Shown here: one piece after another, positions 9,762 through 22,680 of the stretch
How the letters are laid out: each line of letters opens with the position of its first letter
Numbering within the stretch: the first letter of the stretch is position 1
Origin: Pseudomonadota bacterium
Lineage (GTDB): Bacteria; Pseudomonadota; Gammaproteobacteria; Burkholderiales; Casimicrobiaceae
NCBI GenBank assembly: GCA_018241745.1
Contig: JAFEDG010000014.1
Location: 1-32,227, forward strand
Length of the DNA: 32,227 nucleotides
Reading direction: 5' to 3'
Made by a program: the position numbers and the translations under genes
The notes under the pieces: model-generated
The model's input: only the letters and a program-made list of their open reading frames with translations
Database searches by the model: none
What the model was told of the DNA's origin: nothing

Positions 9762-10573
9762 GCGCGCCGCGCGCGCCGCTGCGCATCGCGATCGCCGGCG
9801 CGTCGGGCCGCATGGGCCGCGCGTTGATCCGTGCGACGCTTGCCGCGCCGGATCTCACATTGGCCGCAGCGCTGGATGTCCCGGGTTCCCCCGCGCTGGG
9901 GACGGATGCGGGCGCCGCCGCCGGAACACCTGACGGCATCACGATCACCGACGATCTCCAGGCGTCCGTGCGGCTGGCCGACGTGCTGATCGACTTCACG
10001 CGTCCGGCGGGCACGCTCGCCCATGCCGACGCGTGCGCCGGGGCGGGCTGTGCGCTGGTCGTCGGCACCACCGGTCTCGCTCCGGCGGATCGCGCGGCCC
10101 TTGCCGCCGCCGCGCAGCGCATCCCGGTCGTGTTCGCGCCCAACATGAGCATCGGCGTCAACGTGCTCGTGAAGCTCGTCGAGCTGGCGGCCGCGGCGCT
10201 CGGACCGGCGTACGACATCGAGATTGTCGAACTGCACCACAAGCACAAGGTGGATGCGCCGTCGGGCACCGCGCTGCGCCTCGGCGAAGCAGCGGCGGCC
10301 GGGGCCGGCATCGACCTCGCCACGGCGGGCGTCTACGCGCGCGAAGGCGTGACCGGCGAGCGGCGGGCCGGGTCCATCGGCTTTGCGACGCTGCGCGGCG
10401 GCGATGCCGTCGGCGAGCACACGGTGCTGTTCGCAGGCGACGGCGAGCGGATCGAGCTCACGCATCGCGCGACGTCGCGCGACACGTTCGCGAGCGGCGC
10501 GCTGCGCGCCGCGCGCTTCGTCGCCGGCAAGCCGGCGGGGCTGTACGACATGACGGACGTGCTGGGCCTCTGA
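9758..10573 (+). CDS. dapB: 4-hydroxy-tetrahydrodipicolinate reductase (dapB)
   Basis: NAD(P)H-dependent reductase of the diaminopimelate pathway, supplying lysine and peptidoglycan cross-link precursor. The 271-residue length is normal. The Rossmann loop GASGRMG is at residues 14-20. The catalytic and binding stretch ELHHKHKVDAPSGTA begins at 158, with His160 and Lys164 matching the E. coli catalytic pair. The GTG at 9758 overlaps the bamE stop (GTGA) and gives the family's N-terminus. An apparent longer frame upstream is only out-of-frame bamE sequence. Confidence 0.96.
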   Translation: MSAPRAPLRIAIAGASGRMGRALIRATLAAPDLTLAAALDVPGSPALGTDAGAAAGTPDGITITDDLQASVRLADVLIDFTRPAGTLAHADACAGAGCALVVGTTGLAPADRAALAAAAQRIPVVFAPNMSIGVNVLVKLVELAAAALGPAYDIEIVELHHKHKVDAPSGTALRLGEAAAAGAGIDLATAGVYAREGVTGERRAGSIGFATLRGGDAVGEHTVLFAGDGERIELTHRATSRDTFASGALRAARFVAGKPAGLYDMTDVLGL

Positions 10574-10599
10574 CGCTGCTGCTGCGCCGACGGCGCGCG

Positions 10600-10628
10600 A
10601 TTGCCGGGCCTCGCCGTTCGCGGTAAAA
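10600..10628 (+). promoter_or_regulatory. Sigma-70-type promoter for carA-gmhA-carB
   Basis: TTGCCG (10600-10605), a 17-nt spacer and TAAAAT (10623-10628) lie between dapB and carA. Transcription would begin near 10635, leaving a leader of about 95 nt before carA. Confidence 0.65.
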
Positions 10629-10641
10629 TGCGTTGCTTCAG

Positions 10642-10664
10642 GCGGGGGAGCGCAAAGCTTCCCC
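10642..10664 (+). promoter_or_regulatory. Leader hairpin of the carA transcript
   Basis: CGGGGGAGC pairs with GCTTCCCCG (one G-U pair) around the loop GCAAA, a few bases after the predicted transcription start. It could be a transcript-stabilising or regulatory stem. There is no U tract after it, only CGTTTG, so it is not a classic terminator. Confidence 0.5.
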
Positions 10665-10729
10665 GTTTGCACATCCGCACCCCGGGCATTCACCTGCAGC
10701 ACGGGGGGCAAACCGGCCCGGTTCCGTCC

Positions 10730-11934
<1,205 letters not shown>

Positions 11935-11938
<4 letters not shown>

Positions 11939-12552
11939 GCGGCGACGCGACGCTCGCGCCGATCGAAGGCGCGCTCGCCGAAGCCGCCGACGCGCTGGCC
12001 GCGCTGCGGCAGGACAAGGCCACGCTGGCGGCGATCGCCGCAGCGGGGGCGCTGCTCGCAGCCACGTTCCGTGCGCACGGCAAGGCGCTGTCCTGCGGCA
12101 ACGGCGGCTCGATGTGCGACGCGATGCACTTCGCCGAGGAGCTCACCGGCCGCTATCGCGACGACCGCCCGGGTTACCCGGCCATTGCGATCAGCGACGT
12201 CACGCACATGAGCTGCGTGGGCAACGACTATGGCTACGACCGCGTGTTCTCGCGCTACGTCGAGGCGCACGGCCGGCCCGGCGACGTGCTGCTCGCGATC
12301 AGCACCAGTGCGTCCAGCAGGAACGTGATCGCGGCCGCCGAAGCCGCGCGCGCCGCCGGCATGCAGGTGATCGCGCTGACGGGCAAGCCGGGCAGGCTCG
12401 ACGCGCTGGCCGACATCGTGATCCGCACGCCGGGCGGCCATTACGCGGACCGTGTGCAGGAACTCAACATCAAGGTCATCCACATCCTGATCGAGCTCGT
12501 CGAGCGCGCGCTCGCGCCCCAGCTCTATACCGGGAACCCACGCAAGGACTGA
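11935..12552 (+). CDS. gmhA: Sedoheptulose 7-phosphate (phosphoheptose) isomerase (gmhA)
   Basis: SIS-domain isomerase for the first step of ADP-heptose synthesis for the LPS inner core. The 205-residue product resembles E. coli GmhA closely along its length: SCGNGGS at 53-59, [20 protein letters not shown] with the catalytic-type Glu69, [29 protein letters not shown] and IKVIHIL containing His183. Glu69 and His183 correspond to E. coli Glu65 and His180. The phosphate-binding loop reads STSASS where E. coli has STSGNS, a mild change. The ATG overlaps the carA TGA, and carB follows after 8 nt, so the three genes form one tight operon. Confidence 0.92.
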
Positions 12553-12560
12553 AGCGGCCG

Positions 12561-15785
<3,225 letters not shown>

Positions 15786-15800
15786 GCTTTCATCCATCGG

Positions 15801-15836
15801 GCCGGCGACCGTGGGTGTCGCCGGCTCCTCTTTTTT
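15801..15836 (+). terminator. Intrinsic terminator between carB and greA
   Basis: A 9-bp GC-rich stem (GCCGGCGAC with GTCGCCGGC), a 7-nt loop, then TCCTC and a run of six T. It ends only 10 nt before the greA ATG, so it could either end the car operon or act as an attenuator inside the greA leader. Confidence 0.8.
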
Positions 15837-15846
15837 GGGGCCTCCC

Positions 15847-16323
15847 ATGTCCAAGATTCCGATGACCGTCGAGGGCGAGCGCCGGTTGAAAAGCGAGCTT
15901 GCGCGGCTGAAGACCGTCGAGCGACCGGCCGTCATCGCGGCGATCGCCGAGGCTCGCTCGCACGGCGACCTGTCCGAGAATGCCGACTACGACGCCGCCA
16001 AGGAGCGGCAGGGCTTCATCGAGGGCCGGATCGCCGAGATCGAGAGCAAGCTCGCCGGCGCGCAGGTGATCGACCCGGCGACGCTCGACGCCGACGGGCG
16101 CGTCGTGTTCGGCGCCACCGTGGCGATCGAGGACGCGGATTCGGGCGAGCGCAGCGAGTACCAGATCGTCGGCGACGACGAGGCCGACATCAAGGTCGCC
16201 AAGATCTCGATCAATTCGCCGATCGCCCGCGCGCTGATCGGCAAGACCGAGGGCGACGTCGCCGACGTCCAGGCGCCGGGCGGCGTGCGCAGCGTCGAGA
16301 TCGTTTCCGTCCGTTACGGATAG
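15847..16323 (+). CDS. greA: Transcription elongation factor GreA
   Basis: RNA polymerase secondary-channel factor that promotes cleavage of backtracked transcripts. The 158-residue length is the same as E. coli GreA. The N-terminal coiled coil carries the acidic tip in [18 protein letters not shown] (Asp/Glu residues near 40-45), and the C-terminal FKBP-like domain ends in VEIVSVRYG. The ATG at 15847 gives the usual MSKIPMT start; the ribosome-binding site is a weak GGGG. The TAG stop is the first triplet of a REP-like palindrome. No promoter fits between the terminator and the ATG, so greA must rely on read-through or on a promoter inside carB. Confidence 0.96.
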   Translation: MSKIPMTVEGERRLKSELARLKTVERPAVIAAIAEARSHGDLSENADYDAAKERQGFIEGRIAEIESKLAGAQVIDPATLDADGRVVFGATVAIEDADSGERSEYQIVGDDEADIKVAKISINSPIARALIGKTEGDVADVQAPGGVRSVEIVSVRYG

Positions 16324-16397
16324 GGTCCGACCCTATTTTCCGGCGCACCGCCGCCGCAGCGCCATGCCTGCGGGCGGAAAATAGGGTCGGACCCTAT
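16320..16397. repeat. REP-like inverted pair, copies C and D, downstream of greA
   Basis: Two copies of the palindrome face each other: arms 16320-16342 and 16375-16397 are exact reverse complements over 23 nt, separated by 32 nt. Each arm is itself palindromic (TAGGGTCCGACCCTA). The loop holds a smaller stem, CCGCAG (16354-16359) with CTGCGG (16368-16373). The greA stop codon is 16321-16323. The layout resembles a BIME, a paired REP element; such elements are often mobilised by RAYT transposases, none of which is in this window. Confidence 0.8.
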
Positions 16398-16499
16398 CGG
16401 CGGCCCCGATCGTCCCCATCCGAAAGTACGATGCACGGCCGTCGCGGCCGGGCGTACAGTGTCCTTGTGCATTGCAACATAGCCCCCATCTGGAGCGCC

Positions 16500-16715
16500 A
16501 TGGACACCCGCTACGCATTTCCCCCGAGCACCGCCGCTGCCGCCGGCAGCAACCTGTACCGCCGCCTCGACGAAATCGAGATGAGTGCTGCCGAACGCGA
16601 ACGCGCGAAGCGCGACCTGCGGGCGGCCGAGGAAACAGTCGCCTGGATCGCCTCCGCCTTCGCGCAACTGCGCAGCTGGTTCGGCGCTCCCCGCACCACG
16701 GCCCACGCCCGCTAG
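16500..16715 (+). CDS. Small hypothetical protein, 71 aa
   Basis: I do not recognise this gene. The ATG at 16500 has a GGAG ribosome-binding site 4-5 nt upstream. The product is soluble and mostly helical: an Ala/Ser/Pro-rich N-terminus, then a charged stretch (LYRRLDEIEMSAAERERAKR) and an aromatic end (VAWIASAFAQLRSWFG). Its stop and the yhbY stop share the same CTAG, so the genes end on one another. It sits alone after the REP-like pair downstream of greA. It may be a small regulatory or stress protein, but nothing here proves a function. Confidence 0.55.
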   Translation: MDTRYAFPPSTAAAAGSNLYRRLDEIEMSAAERERAKRDLRAAEETVAWIASAFAQLRSWFGAPRTTAHAR

Positions 16716-17320
16716 GGCTTGCGGGTCCGCAGGCGCCGCCGCGACGCGGGCGCCTGCGCCGTTTCCGTCGTTGCTTCGACGAACCGGCCGGCCCCGCGAC
16801 GGGACAGGTAAGGCATCCCGGTCCCGGTTGCCGGCGCCTGGCGCGGCCTGCCTCCGCCCGCCGGCTTGGGCGCCCCGGCTTTCGGCTTCCGGGGTTCGCC
16901 GGTCGCCGCCCCTTGCCGCGCGTCCCGCCCCTCTGCGCCGTCGCGACCCTCCGCGCGACGCTTCGCCGCCTTCGGCGGTCCCGCCGACGGTCGCGCCTTG
17001 CTGCGCGCCGCTGGCGCAGCGCGGGTCGCCTTGCCTGCAGCCTTGCGGTCAGGGTTGGGCCGCCACAGCACCAGCATCTTTCCGAGTTGTTGCACCGGCG
17101 CGCAATCGAGCGCGCCGCAGACCGCCGCCATCAACGCCGTGCGGACATCGCGGTCGTCGTCGGCCGCCTTGACCTTGACCAGGTCGTGCGCGAGCAGCGC
17201 GAGGTCGATCTCGTGCAGCACCTGCGGCGTCAGGCCGTGCTGGCCGATCATGACGGACGGCGAGAGGTGATGCGCCTTGGCGCGGAGCGCGCGGCGCTGT
17301 TGCGGCGTGAGCGTGAGCAT
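16712..17320 (-). CDS. yhbY: YhbY-family RNA-binding protein with long basic C-terminal extension
   Basis: CRS1/YhbY (CRM) domain protein, associated with pre-50S ribosomes in E. coli. Residues 1-~97 form the domain: MLTLTPQQRRALRAKAHHL, then the MIGQHGLTPQVLHEIDLAL segment with the family's GxxG-like turn, and LVLWRPNP at its end. Typical YhbY proteins stop near 97 residues; here about 105 more follow, rich in Lys, Arg, Ala, Pro and Gly and probably disordered. The ATG at 17320 is preferred; an in-frame upstream part overlaps rlmE antisense. It is divergent from rlmE with 43 nt between, the same layout as in E. coli. Confidence 0.9.
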   Translation of the reverse strand: MLTLTPQQRRALRAKAHHLSPSVMIGQHGLTPQVLHEIDLALLAHDLVKVKAADDDRDVRTALMAAVCGALDCAPVQQLGKMLVLWRPNPDRKAAGKATRAAPAARSKARPSAGPPKAAKRRAEGRDGAEGRDARQGAATGEPRKPKAGAPKPAGGGRPRQAPATGTGMPYLSRRGAGRFVEATTETAQAPASRRRLRTRKP

Positions 17321-17363
17321 GGGCGAGAGTGTACCCGGCGTGCCCATCGTGTAACGTGCCTGC

Positions 17364-18047
17364 ATGGCCACTCCGGCGAAGCGCGCGAGCCCCCTCAATC
17401 CCACCGGCAAGAAGCACCGCTTCGGCAAGGCGTGGATGCACGAGCATGTGACCGACCACTGGGTCAACGAGGCCAGGCGCCTGGGCTATCGCTCGCGGGC
17501 GGCGTTCAAGTTGATCGAGATCCTGGAGCGCGACCACCTGCTGAAGCCGGGCATGCGCGTCGTCGACCTGGGCGCCGCGCCCGGCAGCTGGAGCCAGGTC
17601 CTGGCCCAGCGGCTCGGCGGGAAGGGCCGGGTCTTCGCGGTCGACCTGCTGGACTTCGAGCCCATCCGCAATGTGACGGCGCTGAAGGCGGATTTCGCGT
17701 CCGACGAAGGCCTGGCCACCGTCGAGGCCGCGCTGGACGGTGTGGACGTCGACCTGGTCGTGTCCGACATGGCCCCCAACCTGTCGGGCATCGAGCCCGT
17801 CGACCAGGCTCGCGGCGTGCACCTGGCGGAACTGGCGCTCGAATTCGCGATCGGATGGTTGAAGCCCGGGGGCGACTTCGCCGTCAAGATGTTCCAGGGC
17901 GAAGGGTTCGATGCCTTCAAGCGCCAGGTCGAGGGCCATTTCGCGAAGGCGTATGTCCGCAAGCCGAAGGCGTCCCGCGACCGCAGCCGGGAAGTATTTG
18001 TCGTCGGCAAGGGCCTCGAGGCGGCCGCCCGGGACGCGGCAGGCTAG
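17364..18047 (+). CDS. rlmE: 23S rRNA (uridine-2'-O)-methyltransferase RlmE (FtsJ/RrmJ)
   Basis: Methylates U2552 of 23S rRNA (E. coli numbering) in the ribosomal A-loop, using S-adenosylmethionine. The 227-residue product has the SAM motif DLGAAPGSW at 68-76 and a full K-D-K-E catalytic tetrad at Lys49, Asp135 (SDMAPN), Lys175 (KMFQG) and Glu210 (REVFVVG). It is the first gene of the rlmE-ftsH-folP-glmM series, which is conserved in E. coli too. The ATG at 17364 is the natural start. Confidence 0.96.
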   Translation: MATPAKRASPLNPTGKKHRFGKAWMHEHVTDHWVNEARRLGYRSRAAFKLIEILERDHLLKPGMRVVDLGAAPGSWSQVLAQRLGGKGRVFAVDLLDFEPIRNVTALKADFASDEGLATVEAALDGVDVDLVVSDMAPNLSGIEPVDQARGVHLAELALEFAIGWLKPGGDFAVKMFQGEGFDAFKRQVEGHFAKAYVRKPKASRDRSREVFVVGKGLEAAARDAAG

Positions 18048-18135
18048 AATCCTGCTTACGCCCCCCCATCTAACGCGGCAGGAGGCGGTTTCCGGGCGGC
18101 GGCCCCCGGAACCCACGCTACGGCAGGCCGGCACC

Positions 18136-18140
18136 AGGAG
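18136..18140 (+). promoter_or_regulatory. Ribosome-binding site fixing a TTG start for ftsH
   Basis: AGGAG lies 6 nt before TTG 18147. The TTG begins the FtsH N-terminus in frame, and no ATG lies nearby, so this site supports a TTG start. Confidence 0.75.
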
Positions 18141-18146
18141 TGGCAT

Positions 18147-20039
<1,893 letters not shown>

Positions 20040-20068
20040 CCTCGTTGGCGCCAGACGCCGATTCCCCG

Positions 20069-20103
20069 CGGGGGCGCGCAGCGATGCCGCCCCCGTTGTT
20101 TTT
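20069..20103 (+). terminator. Intrinsic terminator between ftsH and folP
   Basis: An 8-bp stem (CGGGGGCG with CGCCCCCG), an 11-nt loop and the T-rich tail TTGTTTTT. It ends 32 nt before the folP ATG. Confidence 0.75.
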
Positions 20104-20112
20104 GTGCGGCGC

Positions 20113-20125
20113 AGGGTCCGACCCT
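20113..20125 (+). repeat. REP-like palindrome, copy E (upstream of folP)
   Basis: AGGGTCCGACCCT followed by AATTTCC has the same core and tail as copies A and C, but is unpaired here. It sits between the ftsH terminator and the folP ATG, in the place where a ribosome-binding site would be expected. Confidence 0.7.
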
Positions 20126-20135
20126 AATTTCCACG

Positions 20136-21005
20136 ATGACTGAACCTCCGCTGCTCCACCTGGGCGGCCGTACGCTCGACGTGTCGGTGCCGCGCGTGAT
20201 GGGCGTCGTCAACACGACGACGGACTCGTTCTTCGACGGCGGCTACTACCGCGCGACGGACGAGGCGATCGCGCACGGCTTCGCGCTGCTGGAAGAGGGC
20301 GCGGACATCGTCGACGTCGGCGGCGAGTCGACGCGTCCCGGGGCGGAGCCGGTCGAGGTGCCCGACGAACTCGCGCGCGTCGTGCCGGTGGTGCGCGCGC
20401 TGGCGCGGGCCGGCGCGCTCGTGTCGGTGGACACGATGAAGCCCGCCGTGATGCGTGCCGTGCTCGACGAAGGCGCTGCGATGATCAACGACGTGCGCGC
20501 GCTGGCCGCGGAAGGCGCGCTCGACGCGGTCGCCCCGACGCGCGCCGCGGTATGCCTGATGCACATGCAGGGGGAGCCGCGCACGATGCAGGCGGCGCCG
20601 CGCTACGACGACGTGGTCGCCGAGGTCCGCCATTTCCTCGCGCAGCGCGTCGCGGCCTGCGAGGCGGCGGGCATCGCGCGCGAACGGATCGTCGTCGACC
20701 CCGGCTTCGGCTTCGGCAAGACGCTGGCGCATAATCTCGCGCTGCTGCGACACCTGGACGCGTTGCAGGTCCTCGGCGTGCCGGTGCTCGCCGGGCTGTC
20801 GCGGAAGGCGATGCTCGGGACGCTGACCGGCCAGCCGGTGGAGGAGCGGCTGGTGGCGAGCGTCGCCGCCGCGTTGGTCGCGGTGCTGCATGGTGCGGCG
20901 ATCGTCCGCGTACACGACGTGCGCGCGACGGTCGATGCGCTGAAGGTGTGGCGCGCAGGGACCGGGCATGACGACCCCGCGCCGCTGCCGGGCCCAGGAC
21001 GATGA
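20136..21005 (+). CDS. folP: Dihydropteroate synthase (folP)
   Basis: Condenses 6-hydroxymethyl-dihydropterin pyrophosphate with p-aminobenzoate in folate synthesis; the target of sulfonamides. The 289-residue TIM-barrel protein has GESTRPG at 63-69, [21 protein letters not shown] and SRKAMLG. The first motif is unusual: the family normally reads NVTPDSFSDGG, but here it is [11 protein letters not shown] (26-36), changing Val, Pro and the second Ser around the pterin/pABA loop. The ATG at 20136 has no clear ribosome-binding site because the REP-like element occupies the leader. It overlaps glmM by 4 nt (ATGA). Confidence 0.95.
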   Translation: MTEPPLLHLGGRTLDVSVPRVMGVVNTTTDSFFDGGYYRATDEAIAHGFALLEEGADIVDVGGESTRPGAEPVEVPDELARVVPVVRALARAGALVSVDTMKPAVMRAVLDEGAAMINDVRALAAEGALDAVAPTRAAVCLMHMQGEPRTMQAAPRYDDVVAEVRHFLAQRVAACEAAGIARERIVVDPGFGFGKTLAHNLALLRHLDALQVLGVPVLAGLSRKAMLGTLTGQPVEERLVASVAAALVAVLHGAAIVRVHDVRATVDALKVWRAGTGHDDPAPLPGPGR

Positions 21006-22402
21006 AGAAAGCCACGACGAAGACTGCCACCACCGCGCCCGCACGCCGCTACTTCGGCACGGACGGCATTCGCGGTCGCGTCGGCCAGGCGCCGATCACG
21101 CCGGAACGGGTGCTGAAGCTCGGCTGGGCCGCGGGGCGCGTGCTCGCGCGCACGGACGCCGATGCGCGTCGCGAACGCCCCGGCGTGCTGATCGGCAAGG
21201 ACACGCGAATCTCCGGCTACCTGCTGGAGGCCGCGCTGGAATCCGGATTCTCGGCGGCCGGCGTCGACGTCTACCTGTGCGGCCCGTTGCCGACGCCCGG
21301 CATCGCGCACCTGACGCGCGCGCTGCGGTTGTCGGCGGGCGTCGTCATCAGCGCGTCCCACAATCCGTACGACGACAACGGCATCAAGTTCTTCGGTCCG
21401 GCGGGAACCAAGCTGCCGGATTCCATCGAGGCCGCCATCGAGGCCGCGATGGACGAGCCACTCGCATGCGTGCCGTCGGCGGCGCTGGGCAAGGCGAGGC
21501 GCGTCGACGACGCGTCAGGGCGCTACATCGAATTCTGCAAGAGCACGTTTCCGGGCGACCGCGACTTGAAGGGCCTGCGCATCGTCGTCGACTGCGCCAA
21601 CGGCGCGGGCTATCACGTCGCGCCCGCCGTGCTGCGCGAGCTGGGCGCCGACGTCGTCGCCGTCGCCGATACACCCGACGGCCTCAACATCAACGCCGGC
21701 GTCGGCGCCACGGCGCCGGCCAACCTCGCGCGCGAGGTGATCGCGCACAAGGCGGATGTCGGCATCGCGCTCGACGGCGATGGGGACCGGCTGATGATGG
21801 TCGACGCGAAAGGCCGCGTCTACGACGGCGATGCGTTGCTGTACGTGCTCGCGCGCGACTACCAGCGGCGCGGCGCGCTGCACGGCGGCGTCGTCGGCAC
21901 GCTGATGAGCAACCTGGGCTTCGAGCAGGCGCTCGCGCGCCTCGGCATACCGCTCGCGCGCGCGCAGGTGGGTGACCGCTACGTGCTGGAGCAGCTCGTC
22001 GAGCGCGGGTGGCGCCTCGGTGGCGAGAATTCGGGCCACATCCTGTGCCTCGACCGTCATTCGACGGGCGATGCGATCATCGCCGCGCTCGCCGTGCTGT
22101 GCGCGCTGATCGAGCAGCAGGTCACGCTCGGCGACGCGACGCACGCGCTGGCGCTGTTCCCGCAGCGGCTCATCAATGTGCCGATGCGACGCGGCTTCGA
22201 TTGGCGTGCCGACGCGGCGATCCGCGACGCCGAGCAGCACGCTTCGCGTGCACTTGGCACTGCGGGACGCATCCTGCTGCGGCCGTCCGGTACGGAGCCC
22301 GTGCTGCGCGTGATGGTCGAGGCCAGCAAGGCCGAGCTCGCGGAGACGCATGCGCAGGCGATTGCCGAGGCGGTCGCGCGGGCGGGGGGGCAGGGGCTCT
22401 GA
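21002..22402 (+). CDS. glmM: Phosphoglucosamine mutase (glmM)
   Basis: Converts glucosamine-6-phosphate to glucosamine-1-phosphate for UDP-GlcNAc, which feeds peptidoglycan and LPS. The 466-residue alpha-D-phosphohexomutase has the phosphoserine loop ISASHNP (Ser119), the metal loop DGDGDR at 258-263, the sugar loop GENSGH and the phosphate site RPSGTEP at 427-433. The N-terminus has ~15 extra Lys/Thr/Ala-rich residues before [10 protein letters not shown]. It is coupled to folP by ATGA. Its product pathway connects with murJ and dapB elsewhere in the window. Confidence 0.97.
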   Translation: MKKATTKTATTAPARRYFGTDGIRGRVGQAPITPERVLKLGWAAGRVLARTDADARRERPGVLIGKDTRISGYLLEAALESGFSAAGVDVYLCGPLPTPGIAHLTRALRLSAGVVISASHNPYDDNGIKFFGPAGTKLPDSIEAAIEAAMDEPLACVPSAALGKARRVDDASGRYIEFCKSTFPGDRDLKGLRIVVDCANGAGYHVAPAVLRELGADVVAVADTPDGLNINAGVGATAPANLAREVIAHKADVGIALDGDGDRLMMVDAKGRVYDGDALLYVLARDYQRRGALHGGVVGTLMSNLGFEQALARLGIPLARAQVGDRYVLEQLVERGWRLGGENSGHILCLDRHSTGDAIIAALAVLCALIEQQVTLGDATHALALFPQRLINVPMRRGFDWRADAAIRDAEQHASRALGTAGRILLRPSGTEPVLRVMVEASKAELAETHAQAIAEAVARAGGQGL

Positions 22403-22418
22403 GATCAGAGGTTGGGGG

Positions 22419-22525
22419 GGCGATGCGCGCCGGGGTGGCGCGTGCGTGCTTCGCACTCCGGTAATGGCCTCGCGGCCATTACCCCTCGTGAGGCGCACGC
22501 AAGCGCCACGCCGCCGCGCATCGCC
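22419..22525. repeat. 107-nt imperfect inverted repeat (long hairpin) between glmM and relA
   Basis: Hand pairing gives a long stem. The base is 11 bp (22419-22429 with 22515-22525), then come 3 bp, 7 bp (22435-22441 with 22503-22509) and 7 bp (22443-22449 with 22495-22501), each separated by single mismatches. After an irregular region the apex is 10 bp perfect (22460-22469 with 22474-22483), closed by the loop TCGC. No gene fits here and no U tract follows. It could be a genomic repeat, a 3'-end stabiliser for glmM mRNA or a structured RNA. Confidence 0.7.
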
Positions 22526-22668
22526 GCACCTCGCGATTCCGTCGCCTTGCTCGCCCTTCCGGGCCTTGCTCGTGCACGCCTCGCAGCGTTGCGTGTATGA
22601 GTTCAGGCCCCATGTGAGGCGGACTAAGCTTATGCGCCCGGCACGCGATCGTCGCACCGGCGCCCGCC

Positions 22669-22674
22669 TATAAT
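22669..22674 (+). promoter_or_regulatory. -10 box immediately upstream of relA
   Basis: A perfect TATAAT ends 6 nt before the relA ATG (22681). Transcription would begin at or next to the start codon, implying a leaderless or nearly leaderless mRNA. No good -35 is seen at 17-nt spacing. Confidence 0.55.
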
Positions 22675-22680
22675 TCGACC

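Noticed and set aside
10601..10729. In-frame upstream extension of CarA or a leader peptide
   Set aside because: The frame starts inside the promoter, and its ATG overlaps the -10 box, so it cannot be in the transcript.
18090..18111. Hairpin (TTCCGGG/CCCGGAA) upstream of ftsH as a terminator
   Set aside because: Only 7 bp with no T-run; probably incidental in GC-rich sequence.
22403..22680. Integron attC site in the glmM-relA spacer
   Set aside because: The region forms a long imperfect hairpin, but I see no GTTRRRY/RYYYAAC core pair and no cassette or integrase nearby.
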